NCBI GenBank assembly: GCA_021613535.1
Contig: CP075496.1
Span: 2,976,001 to 3,040,000 of the forward strand
Source of the DNA: Adineta vaga
Lineage: Eukaryota; Rotifera
Reading direction: 5' to 3'
DNA length: 64,000 nucleotides
In this document: piece after piece, positions 47,910 through 60,294 of the stretch
Position numbering within the stretch: position 1 is the stretch's first letter
Layout: each line of letters begins with the position of its first letter
Made by a program: the position numbers and the translations under genes
Notes under the pieces: model-generated
What the model saw: only the letters and a program-made list of their open reading frames with translations
Told to the model about the DNA's origin: nothing
Databases searched by the model: none

Positions 47910-48095
47910 ATGAGTGGAAAATCAACAAGTTCATCTGAAGTAACACGACAACCTGAAACATTTGTTAATATCGTTGAACAAAGTTCGAATCCAATTTTAA
48001 CTCAAAGTGATTCATGGAATTTTGAAAATTATTTTGCTCTATCGAGATGTTGCTCATTTTTATTTGAATGTTGTAATACATTTCGACATTTGTAA
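47910..48095 (+). CDS. Possible small protein, unknown
   Basis: First in-frame ATG at 47910 gives 61 residues: a Ser/Thr-rich N-part and a Cys-containing end (LSRCCSFLFECCNTFRHL). The short CC-x5-CC end faintly recalls the Cys-rich tail of the protein at 46657-46992, so it may be a reduced paralogue, but the similarity is too short to prove. No splice signals support it. Confidence 0.3.
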   Translation: MSGKSTSSSEVTRQPETFVNIVEQSSNPILTQSDSWNFENYFALSRCCSFLFECCNTFRHL

Positions 48096-48735
48096 TTCTT
48101 CATTCTGTGGATCAAGTGAATGTAGTACGTGTCTGCAATTTCATTATTAGTTTTTTTGTTTTTCGCTAAAGAAAGAATGATTTTATAAAATAACTTCGTT
48201 TTCATTAGTGAAAAAATAGTTTAAAGGAAGTTTAAACAACAAAAACTACATCGAACTCTAGCTAATTTTAGTAAAAATGTATGTTTCATATGTATATAGA
48301 AGAAAATCTATATCTATCAATAACATAAATATGGTTGTTTTGGGAACGTTTTTTCTGAAAATACGCAAGAATATACTGGGATAAAATCTTATTTTGTTCA
48401 TAGTCATTGAACTACGTTTAGTGTCGCCATCTGTTGAAAGTTCCTCGCATATGAGACAAATGAATAATATAGTTAAATAGCTATCATTGTTTTGTGCGTT
48501 TTCCCTTCTCCGTATTCTCGTCCTTAGATCCTATTTGCTATTCAGTTTTTTTGTGTTATTCTTCCCATTCTTCTATAGAAAAAAGATCATATAGACAACT
48601 ACTGTTTTTCACCTTGATAATTTTATGACAAAATTACGTTTGTTTTTTTCTCTTTTTACTTGCTTTTGCTCTTTTCGTTTTACACAAGTCGTTTACCATT
48701 AACTTGGTTTTTCTTTCTTTGTCATCACGCGATTT
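48096..48735. other. Intergenic spacer
   Basis: AT-rich, with T-rich stretches before the ASCH-domain gene. No frame supported. Confidence 0.5.
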
Positions 48736-49182
48736 ATGCTCGTTAAACATCTTTCTGAACCGTGGTTTTCTCTAACTTATTGTGGAAAAAAAACCATTGA
48801 AATTCGTCTTGATAAAGGACATTTTCACGAATTGAAACCTTCCGATATAAGTAAGTGAAAGACCTTTTTTTTACACATTAATTGACTTCTTTCTTTTTCT
48901 CATATTTACATAGTTGAATTCTATAACGACGATTTGGGTTTCAATATTCGACGAAAATATTGTGTCCGAGTTGTATCAATTGAAACATTCAATACATTCG
49001 AAGAATTATTAGAAAAACATTTATCTCACGCATTACCAACAGTTAAATCCGCTGAATTCGGTTGTCAAATTTTAAAACAAATCTATTCAAAAGATAACGA
49101 ATTTGAAAGATATCAAAAGTTAGCCATACAAATCGAACGTATTAGTGCTGTTCTTAATGAACCAACTCAATCATGTCAATAG
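48736..49182 (+). CDS. ASCH-domain protein
   Basis: Two exons, 48736-48850 and 48914-49182, 127 residues, which is one ASCH (ASC-1 homology, PUA-like) domain. Seen: MLVKHLSEPWFSLTYCGKKT with IEIRLDKG, which is the family's start (PW...i..GkKtvEiR), then KPSDIIEFYNDD (l..GD.I.F), VVSIETFNTFEELLE and a final helix. ASCH domains bind nucleic acids or modified nucleosides; this stand-alone form resembles small bacterial and invertebrate proteins rather than TRIP4. Its last ten bases overlap the start of the C45-family gene in another frame. Confidence 0.82.
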
Positions 49183-50313
49183 AATCCAATGAAATCTATC
49201 CTTTCATTCAATTTAATGGTCAAACAGCGCGTGAACTAGGTTTTGAACATGGAACTAAGTTATCCGAACGTATAGATAAATCATTAATAATCTATCGAAA
49301 ACAATTTGCAACACAAAAAACTTTCAATGAAAAATCTATTTTAAATTTATGTGAACAATATCGTCGAGGAATATCTTCATATTCAAATGAATATCTCGAA
49401 GAACTTGACGCTATAGCGATAGCATCTAAACAAGATCCTCTATGGATTATTGCTTTAAATTGTCGTCTAGAATTATTAAATCATTTAGCTTTTGGAATAC
49501 AAAATGAATGTACTGTTTTATATGATAAACAAACATGTCAATTAGCAGAAAATTGGGATTGGATTGAAGATTTTGAATATTTAGCATTTGTTAATTATAT
49601 TAAATCAAAAGATATTCTACAAATGATTGAACCAGGTGTTTTAGGAAAAGTTGGATTTAATTCCCATGGAATTGGAGTTACAATAAATTTTGTTGATCCA
49701 TCAATTCAATCAAAACAACCATCAAATATTCCTTTACATATTTCATTACGAGCCGTACTTGATGAAGCAACGAATTTTGAAGAAGCATTGAATATATTCG
49801 AACAAAATGGGCCTGGTTTTGGTGGACATGTTCTTCTTGGTAAATTTGTCAACTAATTTTATGTAGAAAACAAAGAATGTTTTTCTTCTATTAGGTGACG
49901 ATAAGGGTCAATGTTGTTGTGTGGAATTTCCCGGTGATCAAGTTCGCTTTATTCGAAACCATCCATATCATACAAATCATTTTTTATATACGAGTAATAA
50001 TGATCATATTAAAGATAAACCACGATATCAAAATTCATTGGATCGTTATAAACGAATTACGCAATTATGGGATAATAGAGAATCATTACAATCAATTTTA
50101 CTTGACTTTGATGGTGATAAACAAATGTATCCAATTTGTAGATCATATCAACCAACATCATTAGGTTCTGTAGGAACTGTTTGTTCGTTAATTATGAATT
50201 TAAAGGAAAGAACAATGAATATAACAAAAGGAAATCCAAGAAATCATCCGAAATTTTATGAATTTAAACTCAATCAAAAAGATTCCGTAACAACAGATCA
50301 TAGCAATGATTAG
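49173..50313 (+). CDS. C45-family acyltransferase/N-acyl hydrolase (penicillin acyltransferase-like)
   Basis: Ntn-hydrolase of the AAT/C45 family, whose members include fungal isopenicillin N acyltransferase and insect tan (N-beta-alanyl-dopamine hydrolase). Two exons, 49173-49839 and 49895-50313, 361 residues, the usual size. The N-terminal pro-part (ARELGFEHGTKLSERI) is followed by NECTVLYDK, where Cys113 is the expected nucleophile freed by self-cleavage, then AENWDW, a family hallmark, and VGFNSHGIGVTINF. The second exon has EFPGDQVRFIRNH and NHFLY, matching the family's later strands. The residue before Cys113 is Glu where characterised members usually have Gly. The substrate is unknown; animal relatives act on N-acylated amines. 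Starts inside the ASCH gene, 7 bases before its stop codon. Confidence 0.85.
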
Positions 50314-50605
50314 ATATGTCTATGTAATCGAACTACTCCTTTTTTTCTCTTGTTTAATATGAAAAACGACAATATTTTTCTCATACTTTACCGTTGATCT
50401 ATTTTCATTTAGTTGATTCAATAAAACAGAAACAAAAAAATCTTTTATCTATTTATTGATCATATCCGCTGCCTATCAAGGACACTGGGAACTGTAGAAA
50501 TACTCATCGTATAACTGCTTTGCTATTTTCTATTTGTATTTTAAAAAAGTATGGCATTGTATCATACGTCATCTCGAACTTCAATGAGCATAGAACAATC
50601 TCATT

Positions 50606-52817
50606 CTAGTTTTTCTTTGAGAATTGTAATTGTTTGAATCGTTTTGTATTTTCTACCAGTGCGATTTCTGCTGGTAATCGTTCCATACTTGATGCTCCAA
50701 AAAAACCTTTGATGCCATGTGTTCGTGCAAGAATATATTGTACGTCATCAGGTTCAGCTAATGGACCACCATGACAAAGAACAATGACCTGAGGATTAAT
50801 CTTTATTGAAACATCATGAATAGCTTGAATACGTTGAACACATTCATCCAGTGTTATGGAAGATTTAGCACCGATAGCACCTTTTGTTGTAACACCCATA
50901 TGAGCAACAATTATGTCTGCGCCAGCTTCTGTCATTTGACGAGCTTCATCTTCATTGAAGACATATGGTGCTGTAACTAGACCAATAGCATGAGCTTGTC
51001 GAATCATTTCTACTTCTTGTTCATAAGCCATGCCTGTTTCCTCAAGATTTTGTCGAAACATACCATCAATAATACCAACGGTTGGAAAATTTTGTACTCC
51101 AATAAAACCAGCGTCTTTGATTTGTTTTAATAACTGAGGCATTAATCGAAATGGATCTGTACCACATACACCAGCAAGTACTGGCGTGTGTTTTACAACA
51201 GGTAGAACTTCACCAGCCATTTCGAGAACAACAGCATTAGCATCACTATATGAAAGAAGACCAGCTAATGATCCTCGTCCAGCCATACGATATCGTCCTG
51301 AATTGTAAATAATTAGTAGATCAGCACCACCTTCTTCAATACATTTAGCTGATAACCCAATTCCTGCCCCAGAACCAACGATAATTTGACCTTCATCAAT
51401 CACACATCGAAGTTGGTCTAGACATTCACGACGATTTCGTGGTTTTATTTTCTTTTTCTCAATTGTTTTTGTACAATTTTTTGACGTCGATTTATATTGT
51501 ATTTGAGCATGCAATGCTTGAACCATGGCATGTGCAAATGTTAGATCATTGATTGATTCATCTCGTTCAATAATTTCAACTTTTTTTGTATCTCCATGTT
51601 TACGTAATGCTTCAATAAGACATTTATCCGCTTGTTTATCACAAAATGGACCTCCTTCTCCTTAAAAAAACATCCGCACCACACAGATTATATATTGAAT
51701 ATGAATAATAAATACCTGATATCAATGAAAAGCCAGCACGAGGAACAAAGACAGGTATTAGATTAGATCCAGAATGTTGATTGAGTTTTTTAGCAATAAT
51801 CTCACCTAATTGTGTACATTCATCACTTGTTGTTCTCATCAATGTAACTTGACTGTTATGTTCATGTAGCAAACGATTTTTTCTCGTAAATTCTTCTGGT
51901 ACTGTATGACGAGGTCCAAAATTAACCATATCAAGTGCTCCAAGTGAAACGACTTGAGGAAGATTTTTTCGTCCAGCAATTTCTAACCTTTCTGGGCCGG
52001 CTGAAAGTATTCCACCAACAAGTTCATCAGCTAATTCTGTTGTTGTAATATCCAGGACACCATTGATTGAACCAGATTCAATTAAACGTTCCATTGCTCG
52101 ACCACCAATCCCAGTTGCATGAAAAATTACTGTCTTATAACCAAGTTCTTCTAATTGTTTCTTGGCTTCCATTATACAAGGTGTTGTAACACCGAACATT
52201 GTCAGAGCAATCAAAGGTGGCTCATCCATTGCTTCTTTTTCCTTTGTTGTTGATTCATAATATCGAGATGCCATTGCAGCCATAGCAACAGCAGCGTTAG
52301 CTAGAATTGGTTCATTAATACGATTAATCCCACCGCCAATATCAGTTACTGAATGCATTATAGTAACATCACTTAAACCAACTGCTGTATGAGCACTACT
52401 GGACGCAGCAATGGTTGATACAATTAATTTTGGTAAACCAATCGGTAAAATTTTTGATTGTTGTATAGCTTCCGACACAATTGATGTACCACATGAACCA
52501 CCCAATCCAAGAATACCATGTAAACGATTTGATTTATAAAGTTCACTTAATTTTAATGTAAGTCCTTTTGTCATAAAATTAAATCCATCAGTTTTTGTCA
52601 GTTTATGTTCCTCCAACGCTTTATAATTACCTCCACCTGCTTGAAATATCACTTTTGATGAAATATCTGGTTCTGGTGATGTTTTATCATTGGACTGAAG
52701 TCCAATATCAATTAATATTACTGAACACATACCAACATCATCAATCTGTTGACGAATAAAATCATATTCAGCACCTTTTGTATCAAGCGTACCAACAAGG
52801 GCAATTGTTGCCGTCAT
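50606..52817 (-). CDS. Tm-1-like protein (UPF0261 plus TIM-barrel domain)
   Basis: Two exons (minus): 51716-52817 and 50606-51660, 718 residues, close to tomato Tm-1 (754). The N-terminal half is UPF0261: MTATIALVGTLDTKGAEYDF, LGLGGSCGTSIVSEAIQ, SDVTIMHSVTDIGGGINRIN, FHATGIGGRAMERL, VPEEFTRKNRLLHEHN. The C-terminal half is the TIM-barrel signal-transduction (PEP-mutase-like) domain: IIVGSGAGIGLSAKCIEEGG, LLIIYNSGRYRMAGRGSLAG, GVCGTDPF, QNFPTVGIIDG, ILARTHGIKGFFGASSMERL. The family occurs in bacteria, fungi and plants and is not a standard animal gene. Only one intron in 2.2 kb, against many in its neighbours, supports acquisition by horizontal transfer. The biochemical role is unknown. Confidence 0.92.
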
Positions 52818-53508
52818 TTTGATATCTACTTCACTGAATTATATTTTGCATATGTTTTGTCACGCTTCACTGAAATATCTCATATGTAGGCGAAAGGTTT
52901 ACTTTTCTATGTGGAGTATAGACCTGTATAGTATCATATACAGAGTTAAATTCATTGTTCATCTTATCGTTCCGTCAACTTATTATTGACATGTAGTTGA
53001 GATGAGAATATTGCCACGTAGATGAATGCATTTCCTTCATATAAATACAATTGATTTGAAAAATACTGTATGAATATTTAAATTACACAAGCCTTTCATT
53101 TTGTACTCTTAATATTCACTAAAACAGTAGTATAAAGACGTTGAACTAGATTAATCTATGAAGTACATATGAACTCAAAAATACAACAACGAGACTATGA
53201 ATCAGAGATATTATCATCAATTGCAGAAACTGCTCAAGGTATTACTGAATTGGACCAGAACATAGTTTAACATATAATTCTAAGTTTTATGATTGATGAA
53301 AGATGATCTCTCAAAAAATTTTAAATCTTTTCTATTTAACAAATGAAAAGATTTTTGGCATTGGTTTTTATCATTTTTTATCGTTTTCTTTATTTGTTGC
53401 TTAAAACGGCACTAAAGCCTAAAAGCAAAAACAAACAACCAAAATAATGATGTTATTCAATATATCTTCTTTTTTTTAAATGTGACCATTGAATGTGGTT
53501 TTTCTATC
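52818..53508. other. Intergenic spacer
   Basis: Between the RPS3 3' end and the Tm-1-like 5' end, both on the minus strand. AT-rich; nothing recognised. Confidence 0.5.
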
Positions 53509-54497
53509 TTATTGATAAACAAGATTGCTTGGTGCTCCTGGTTGTAATTGTCCTTGTTGTTGAGGTGGTACTTGTTGTTGTTGCATTTGTTGAGGATGAC
53601 CTCCCATTTGAGTTGGTAACTAGAAAGAAAAACATTTATTTGTCAAAAAATGTATTCTCTAATAAAATAGAACTATTTACTGGTTCAACTTTTCTTTCTT
53701 TTGGTTCAGAATATGGTTGTGAAATAGGTGTTTCATCTTTTGGTTGAACAATTTGAATATGATCTGGTAATGGTTTTTTAACACCTTTGCCTTCTTTTGG
53801 ATCATGTGGTAACATGATTTTAACTTTGATACCAAGTACACCCTGACGTAATAGAACATGTCGTACGGCATATTGTACATAATCATTGACGGGATCACCC
53901 GAATGAATCATTAAACCATCGATGAATTTCATAGCTTTAGCACGTTGTCCACGTAATTTACCCGAAACAATGATCTCACAACCTTGGGCACCTGATTCCA
54001 TAATAAAACGTAAAACACCGTAACATGCTCTAAAACATAAATGTAAATCTTGAATTATAAGAAGTTGATTTGAAAAATGCTTACCGTCGTACTGGAAGAC
54101 CACCCATAAGTTTGTAACGTAATGATTCAGCTTGAGCTATAGCACATAAACCACGAGTAACAACTTTTTGGGCAAATAATTCAATTGAATTTTCAGGATA
54201 ACCAAAACGTTTTTGAATAACTGATGTTAATTCTCGAATACGACGACCTTTTTCACCAAGAACAGCTTGAGTTTTAGTTGCCATAATAATGATTTCTGTT
54301 CGTTGTGGTGTGACACGAATTTCAAGACCTGAATAACCATCTTCGGCTAATTCACGTGTGAAAAATTCGTTTAATTCAGCGTGAAAAACACCTTCACGAA
54401 TAAACTAAAATAATCAATAGTTTCATAATCAAATCTACATTCTTTAGTAAACAATATTTACTTTGCGTTTTTTCGAGATATTAGCTGTGGTTGCCAT
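53509..54497 (-). CDS. RPS3: 40S ribosomal protein S3 (uS3)
   Basis: Small-subunit protein at the mRNA entry channel. Four exons (minus): 54462-54497, 54085-54404, 53681-54029, 53509-53619; 271 residues (human 243). Conserved stretches: [54 protein letters not shown] (KH domain with its G-x-x-G loop, GEKG), [33 protein letters not shown], and [15 protein letters not shown]. After the usual end a separate last exon adds 37 residues rich in Gln ([17 protein letters not shown]). An acceptor TATATTTTAG lies 24 bases before the ATG. Confidence 0.97.
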
Positions 54498-55386
54498 GTT
54501 TTTATGGTCTTGAGAATAATCTAAAATATAGGAAAAGACATTAAATTAAAATGGCAACTCTAAGATATAAAAATAACGATGTAAGAAGTACATAAACAAA
54601 AAAAATAACTTGAATGTAATGATAGAAATAAAAGTGAGACACCCGTAATATTCAATAACTTTGATTGGTTTATAATTAGAACTAATGTAGGAAATATGAA
54701 TTGAAATATTCACTTTATTTTAAAATGAATTTTAATAGTTTTTGTACATTTTTTGACTTGTAAAATTTTTTAATGAAGTTAATTTCCTTGGATTTTTCAT
54801 GGAGGTCAATGGACTATGTCAAGCTAATCAGTTGATCATATGACAGTGACATCTGTTGTTGGAATTGCTGTCCATTATAATGGATAGAAACAAACACGTA
54901 TTTTACCATGAATACTAATCGATTTAATAAAAAAAAAGTCTCAAAGAAGTTCTTATAGATTACTAAAAGATCATATGGAAACTAGTTGAATTTGAAAAAA
55001 TAAACCCATATCCTATCAATGATTTAAGAAATCATAAATTACATGGATTATTAGAGAATATAAATGAAACTTAAAAGAATGTTTTCGGCTGTTTTATTTG
55101 ATTAATTTACTTCGTTGAAATTTAATTCTCAATTTGTCAACGTGTATGTTTTGATTTTGAGTTATTGTAGAATAAAATGAATTATTGAGTTCATGGAATG
55201 TAAAGTATATTTTTATTACTGACAAACTCTTTCATGAAAAAAAGTGACTTTATTGTACTAATGAAATTTCAGATCATCAAAATCGAAATAATGCATGTGC
55301 ACGTAAATGAGAAACCAATTGAATAATATTTTAATCAAAAGTAATTTTCATTTTAAAATAAAAATAAAAAACGAAAAAGAGAACAG
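54498..55386. other. Intergenic spacer
   Basis: AT-rich sequence between RPS3 and the tRNA. T-rich stretches seen on the minus strand at about 55340-55385 serve as the tRNA terminator region. Confidence 0.5.
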
Positions 55387-55458
55387 TGCGTTGGCCGGGA
55401 GTCGAACCCGGGTCGGCTGCTTGGAAGGCAACCATGCTAACCGTTACACCACCAACGC
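55387..55458 (-). tRNA. trnG-UCC: tRNA-Gly (anticodon TCC), second copy
   Basis: On the minus strand this 72-base sequence is identical to the tRNA at 25683-25754: acceptor stem GCGTTGG/CCAACGC, anticodon loop CTTCCAA, T-arm GTTCGA. Downstream on the minus strand come CTCTTTTTC and GTTTTTTATTTTT T-runs for pol III termination. The flanks differ from those of the first copy, so the match is confined to the gene itself. It stands alone, outside any gene I can call. Confidence 0.97.
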
Positions 55459-56485
55459 TTGCTTCCACTTCTGCTAAATCAACAAGTCTTTTCAATAGAT
55501 CATCACTTCTATTCGGTTCTTCTGAAAAAATTCACATCAACGACAAAACATAGATTATAGTTCTTTCTAACATTACTTCTCAATAATCAGTTGGAACATT
55601 TTATATGTGTATTAAATTTCAATGCTTTTTAATTTAACATTGGAAGAAATCTCGAGAATGTCATTTTATTCTCTGTATTGTACTTTCGTTCGCTGTGTAC
55701 ATATGAAGCGATTTTTTCTTTTCAGTTTGAGCAGTTGATAAAATCATGTGTAAGATCTAATATCTATATAAAACACTTCTTCATAATGTAATAATTAGTC
55801 CGAATATGGTTATTATATACAGCAACATTGATTTTTTTCATTGTATAAAATAATTGAAAATGTGGAATAATTCCTTGTTTGACTTCTTCTCTTAATCTCC
55901 TAACAATTCGAGCATAATTTACTTTGATCATATCAAAACAACTAATAGAACAATAGAAAATATGATTGAAATGTATCACTACGAAATCGAATAAGAAAAA
56001 GAAACAAATCGTTTTCTTTTGTTATTCATTCTATATCACTTTTCGGGTTTTATCTTACCAAGAACTTGTCACTTTAACACAACAATTCACATATCTTCAT
56101 CATAATCTCTGCCTGCTTTGAACGACATTCTGATTATATAAGCATATAACTGAACGTCTTACAAATTTCGACTACTTCTGACATCTACAATTGTCTTTTT
56201 TAAACCATATTTCTCCAAATAACTCAATTTGAAATTTTGATCAAAAATCCATTAACATACTTTTATAGTATATATTTAATATAACTCTATTAGGACCGAT
56301 GATTCATTTCTTCAACATAACCAAGGTGATGAAACTTCATTATGAACGAGTAATGAATGACCAGTTTTTCATACACATGTTTGTACACATTCTATGCTGC
56401 TTAGAAAATGCACGTGTTTTATTTCACCTAAAACATTCTTGAAAATCAATCAATAGAAGATATTATATTCACTCCTAATCCCCAA
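55459..56485. other. Intergenic region
   Basis: Upstream of NEK4. A 71-residue minus-strand open frame at 55764-55979 contains a charged stretch (IVRRLREEVKQGIIPHF) that looks slightly protein-like but has no splice context or known family; it is left uncalled. Confidence 0.4.
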
Positions 56486-59400
56486 ATGTTAAAACAAATC
56501 AATCGGTCCGAACCAGCATTACATATCAATGAAATTGATGTTAATGATAAATATAAATTTTTGAAATTAATTGGTAAAGGTAGTTATGGTGAGGTATGGT
56601 TAGTCTTGCCATTACGACAATCAGCATCATCATCATCAAATAAATCCAATACTAAGCAACATGTTCTGAAAAGATTAGATCTTCGCCAACAATCCAGTGA
56701 TACGACACAAAATGATATCGAAGGTGCAGAACGTGAAGCAAAATTATTATCAACATTAAAACATCCAAATATTGTTGCATATATTGAATCATTTCGTTCA
56801 AATGATGGCTTTCTTAATATAGTCATGGCTTATTGTGAAGGAGGAGATTTATATACAAAATTAAAAGAAAGAAAAGCTAATAGAGATCCATTACCTGAAA
56901 ATCAAATTATTGAATGGTTTGTACAAATATGTATGGCCTTACAAGTAAGAATGATTCATTGTTTTAAAAACTTTCAAGAGAAGTATTCTTTCCGATATTT
57001 AGTATATGCATGATAAAAGTATTCTTCATCGTGATTTAAAAACTCAAAATATTTTTTTAACAAAAAATGAAATTGTTAAAGTTGGAGATCTAGGTATTGC
57101 AAGAGTATTAGATTCAGGAAATGATTTAGCAACGACTATTATTGGAACACCATATTATATGAGTCCAGAAATATTTTCACATCAACCTTATGGACAAAAG
57201 GTTTGATTATTCTTCTGTTTGTTTAAAAAGAAAATTATAATTTTGAAAAATAATTCTTTTAGTCGGATATTTGGGCACTTGGTTGTTGTGTTTATGAAAT
57301 GACAACACTTGAACATGCCTTTAATGCTAAAGATATGAATGCATTAGTTTTGAAAATCATTCGTGGACAAGTTTGTTTTGTTATATAAAATTTCTTTTAA
57401 ATTACAAAAAAACTTTTTCTGTTCGAATTTAGATGCCACAAACATCAGAAATATATAGTGATTCGTTAACGGCTATTATTAAATCAATGCTTAGTAAAAA
57501 GCCAATGGATCGTCCAACTGCAAAAAAGATCTTACAAAATCCTTTTATCAAAAGACATATTATACAACTTTTAGAAAAGACAAAAGTCAAGTAAGAATTC
57601 AAATAATTAGGATAACAGCTTGTATTCGATTATAACATAGAACATTTCGTGATTATTTCATAGTTATATAGAGATTGAACTCTTGAATAGTTTTCATTGA
57701 AAATCTTTCATTCTAGTGCGTGTTTGTATATCTTCTATCTTGCTCATTATGACTATAATGTTCTTTAAGATGATGTATTCTATCAAACTTGTGATCTTTC
57801 TCTCTCTGTATCTCTCTGCTGTAGTAATCCAAAAGAGAGGAGATAATCGAAATATTAGCAAGAATTCTTGTGAAGATGAATATTTTTAATGAGACAATAG
57901 TTCTCCGTACTCGTACATCAATGTGATTGTTTTGATCATAATTGTTAAAGGGCAATAGAAAAGATTTCTTTTGTTTTCATTTCTCTTCATATTAGATGTC
58001 AAAATCAAGTTAATTCAAATTCTCAAATAACAGTTGTGGCTTTACCAGTGCCACCTTCACCTCCGCCACCTCCATCATCTCCGCCACGTCTCTCTTCTTC
58101 AAATGACGCGAAAAAACCTCATTCATCAGCTAATTCTCCATCATCAAAAAATTCGCAACCAAATCGTTTATCAAATAATAATACTCCTGTTCTTCCTTCT
58201 TATCCACCATTACCTCCATCACATAATCGTCCATCGAACAACATAACGTCATCATCATCCGGTTCATCGTCATCTGCTGATGCTAGTCGATCATTACCAT
58301 CTGTAGATGTTAATCAATCAAATAATGCACGTGCTCGTCGTCGTCTTCGTGTACGTCAAAGTAATCCATTACCAATAAATGATCACAAAATGGATTTGAA
58401 CTATTTATCCAGACTCAGTGAAAATGATACATTACAACGCCGAAAACGTGATCAACAAATTAATAATCATTTAAAACAACATCAACAAATTTCATCTGAT
58501 GATGAACATGAGATATCATCCAGTCCAAAACCTTCTCAACAAGTTGTAATTAAATGATTATTCTTACTTTTATAGTTTTCTTTGGAATTTATTTTTCAAT
58601 TTAGGTGGTTGTTCCACAAAAACAATTAGTTCGACCAAGTTCTGCAGCATCATCAGTTGAATCCAATCATAGTAAATTTTCATTTGATGATGATGTTTAT
58701 TCTTATGATCGTCATTCCAACTTACCTTATCATCATCATCATCATCAAGCACAACAGCAACAGCAATCTGAATCGAAAATTGTTAAATCATATGATTCAA
58801 ATAACAATTCAAACGCACGTCAACGTCGACGAGATAGTCGAATACAATCATCCATCGAATCATCATATTCAATAATGACAAATAATGATAATCAAGATGC
58901 ATCTCGTTCGACATCACAAGATATGATATCAGCGGAAATTGAAAAGAAAAAAGAAGGGTAATGAATCTATAATATTTTACAAATTTCAAATTTAGCTCTA
59001 TTGATTATTTTTCTTCAGAGAAAAAGACATGAATGATTTACTTTTCATGTTAACTGCTACATTAAAATTAGCACCTGTCACAGTCACTGATGTTCAAGAT
59101 TCTGATATGGATTCGAGTCAATTAACAAATAGCAGTAATGATAGTGATAAAACACTTGTTGATAATGGTTATGATGATTCGCCTTCACAAGAACAAAGTA
59201 TTATATATATATATATTTTTTTAATTAATGAATAAACGTTTTTGTTTCGAATGATTAGTATCTCAACCGTGGTCGCCAGGTGATCGAACAATAGAAGTAC
59301 CATTGCATCAAACAAATCGACTCCAAAAACGTTGTGAAGCATTAAAAGCGTAAGAGATAAATATGATCTTTATATAGAACATTATTTAAAAAGCGACAAT

Positions 59401-59748
59401 CGTTATTGTAGCTTGTCTGCAAACTTAAAATGGGTTTAGCAAAATTTTTTCGAATATAAACAGAATTGTTTCTTCAAATTGAAATATGTTTAATCGGTTT
59501 TTTTTCAGAGATTGTCTTCGTGATATAAGTGAAGAAAAACTACGACGTGTCCTTAATATTCTTGAAAATGTTAGTGAGGCACAAATGACAGTAAGTACTT
59601 ATTCAAATGTTTCTGTTGCTTCTCATATTTGATTTTCTTTTTAAAGCAAGAAATAATACTTGAACTTGGCTACTCTTTATATACAAAATATGCTTCACAA
59701 ATCTTTCTATTGAAGTTTTATGAGGACAGTTTACGTACACATACATAA
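56486..59748 (+). CDS. NEK4: NEK4-like NIMA-related Ser/Thr kinase
   Basis: Cilium-associated and DNA-damage-linked kinase. Ten exons: 56486-56944, 57003-57200, 57263-57370, 57433-57590, 57996-58545, 58605-58957, 59019-59197, 59259-59349, 59509-59590, 59647-59748; 759 residues (human 841). The kinase domain covers ~24-285: glycine loop IGKGSYGEV, Lys62 in [17 protein letters not shown] (alphaC Glu), [17 protein letters not shown] (DLG, as in NEKs), GTPYYMSPE and [13 protein letters not shown]. All catalytic residues are present. A long disordered region follows, with Pro-rich ([13 protein letters not shown]), Arg-rich and poly-His segments. The end, [20 protein letters not shown] then [13 protein letters not shown], matches the C-terminal helices specific to NEK4. 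The exon 5 donor could be three bases earlier. Confidence 0.95.
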
Positions 59749-60294
59749 AACGCGATCTGGTCATTGGTATTCTTCTTTCTCTACCTCTATTTATCAAACA
59801 CCGAGTGAGAATAAAAAAAAACGTGTAAATATCATCTCTTCAAAATTTTCTTTGAAGAATTTTTTTTGTCTCTGGATTTGTATATTTAATATTGCTTTTT
59901 TATAATATTATTGTCTTGTGTTTGTACTTGTTTTTTATCGTTTTTTTTGCTGTCTTGCAATGTATTCATGTTATATTTCCATTTTAATTCACGTTAGTAG
60001 TATATACAATTCAAACACTCTCTTTCTTTTGAAAATATTATCTCATGGAATATAGTATTGATTCTGTAAAGTACTACTTAATCACTCATTTTCAAATCAG
60101 GAAAGTTCATTAGATATCAATCGATTGAGGATTAATAATTTACATAAAGATAATGGGAAAGATCTTCAATTGAAAGAATATGAAAAAAAAATATTCAGTT
60201 CTTCTAACTCTTATTTATTTTTGCGGAATTAAGGAATGTTTTACAACATATATAATGAAAAAAAAGGTTTGTCTTTTCGTTTGTGTATGCATAA
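59749..60294. other. Intergenic between convergent genes
   Basis: 3' flanks of NEK4 (+) and the 107-residue unknown protein (-). T-rich runs; nothing else recognised. Confidence 0.5.

Noticed and set aside
55764-55979. 71-residue minus-strand frame with a charged stretch
   Set aside because: Could be a relic, but there are no exons around it to join and no recognised motif.
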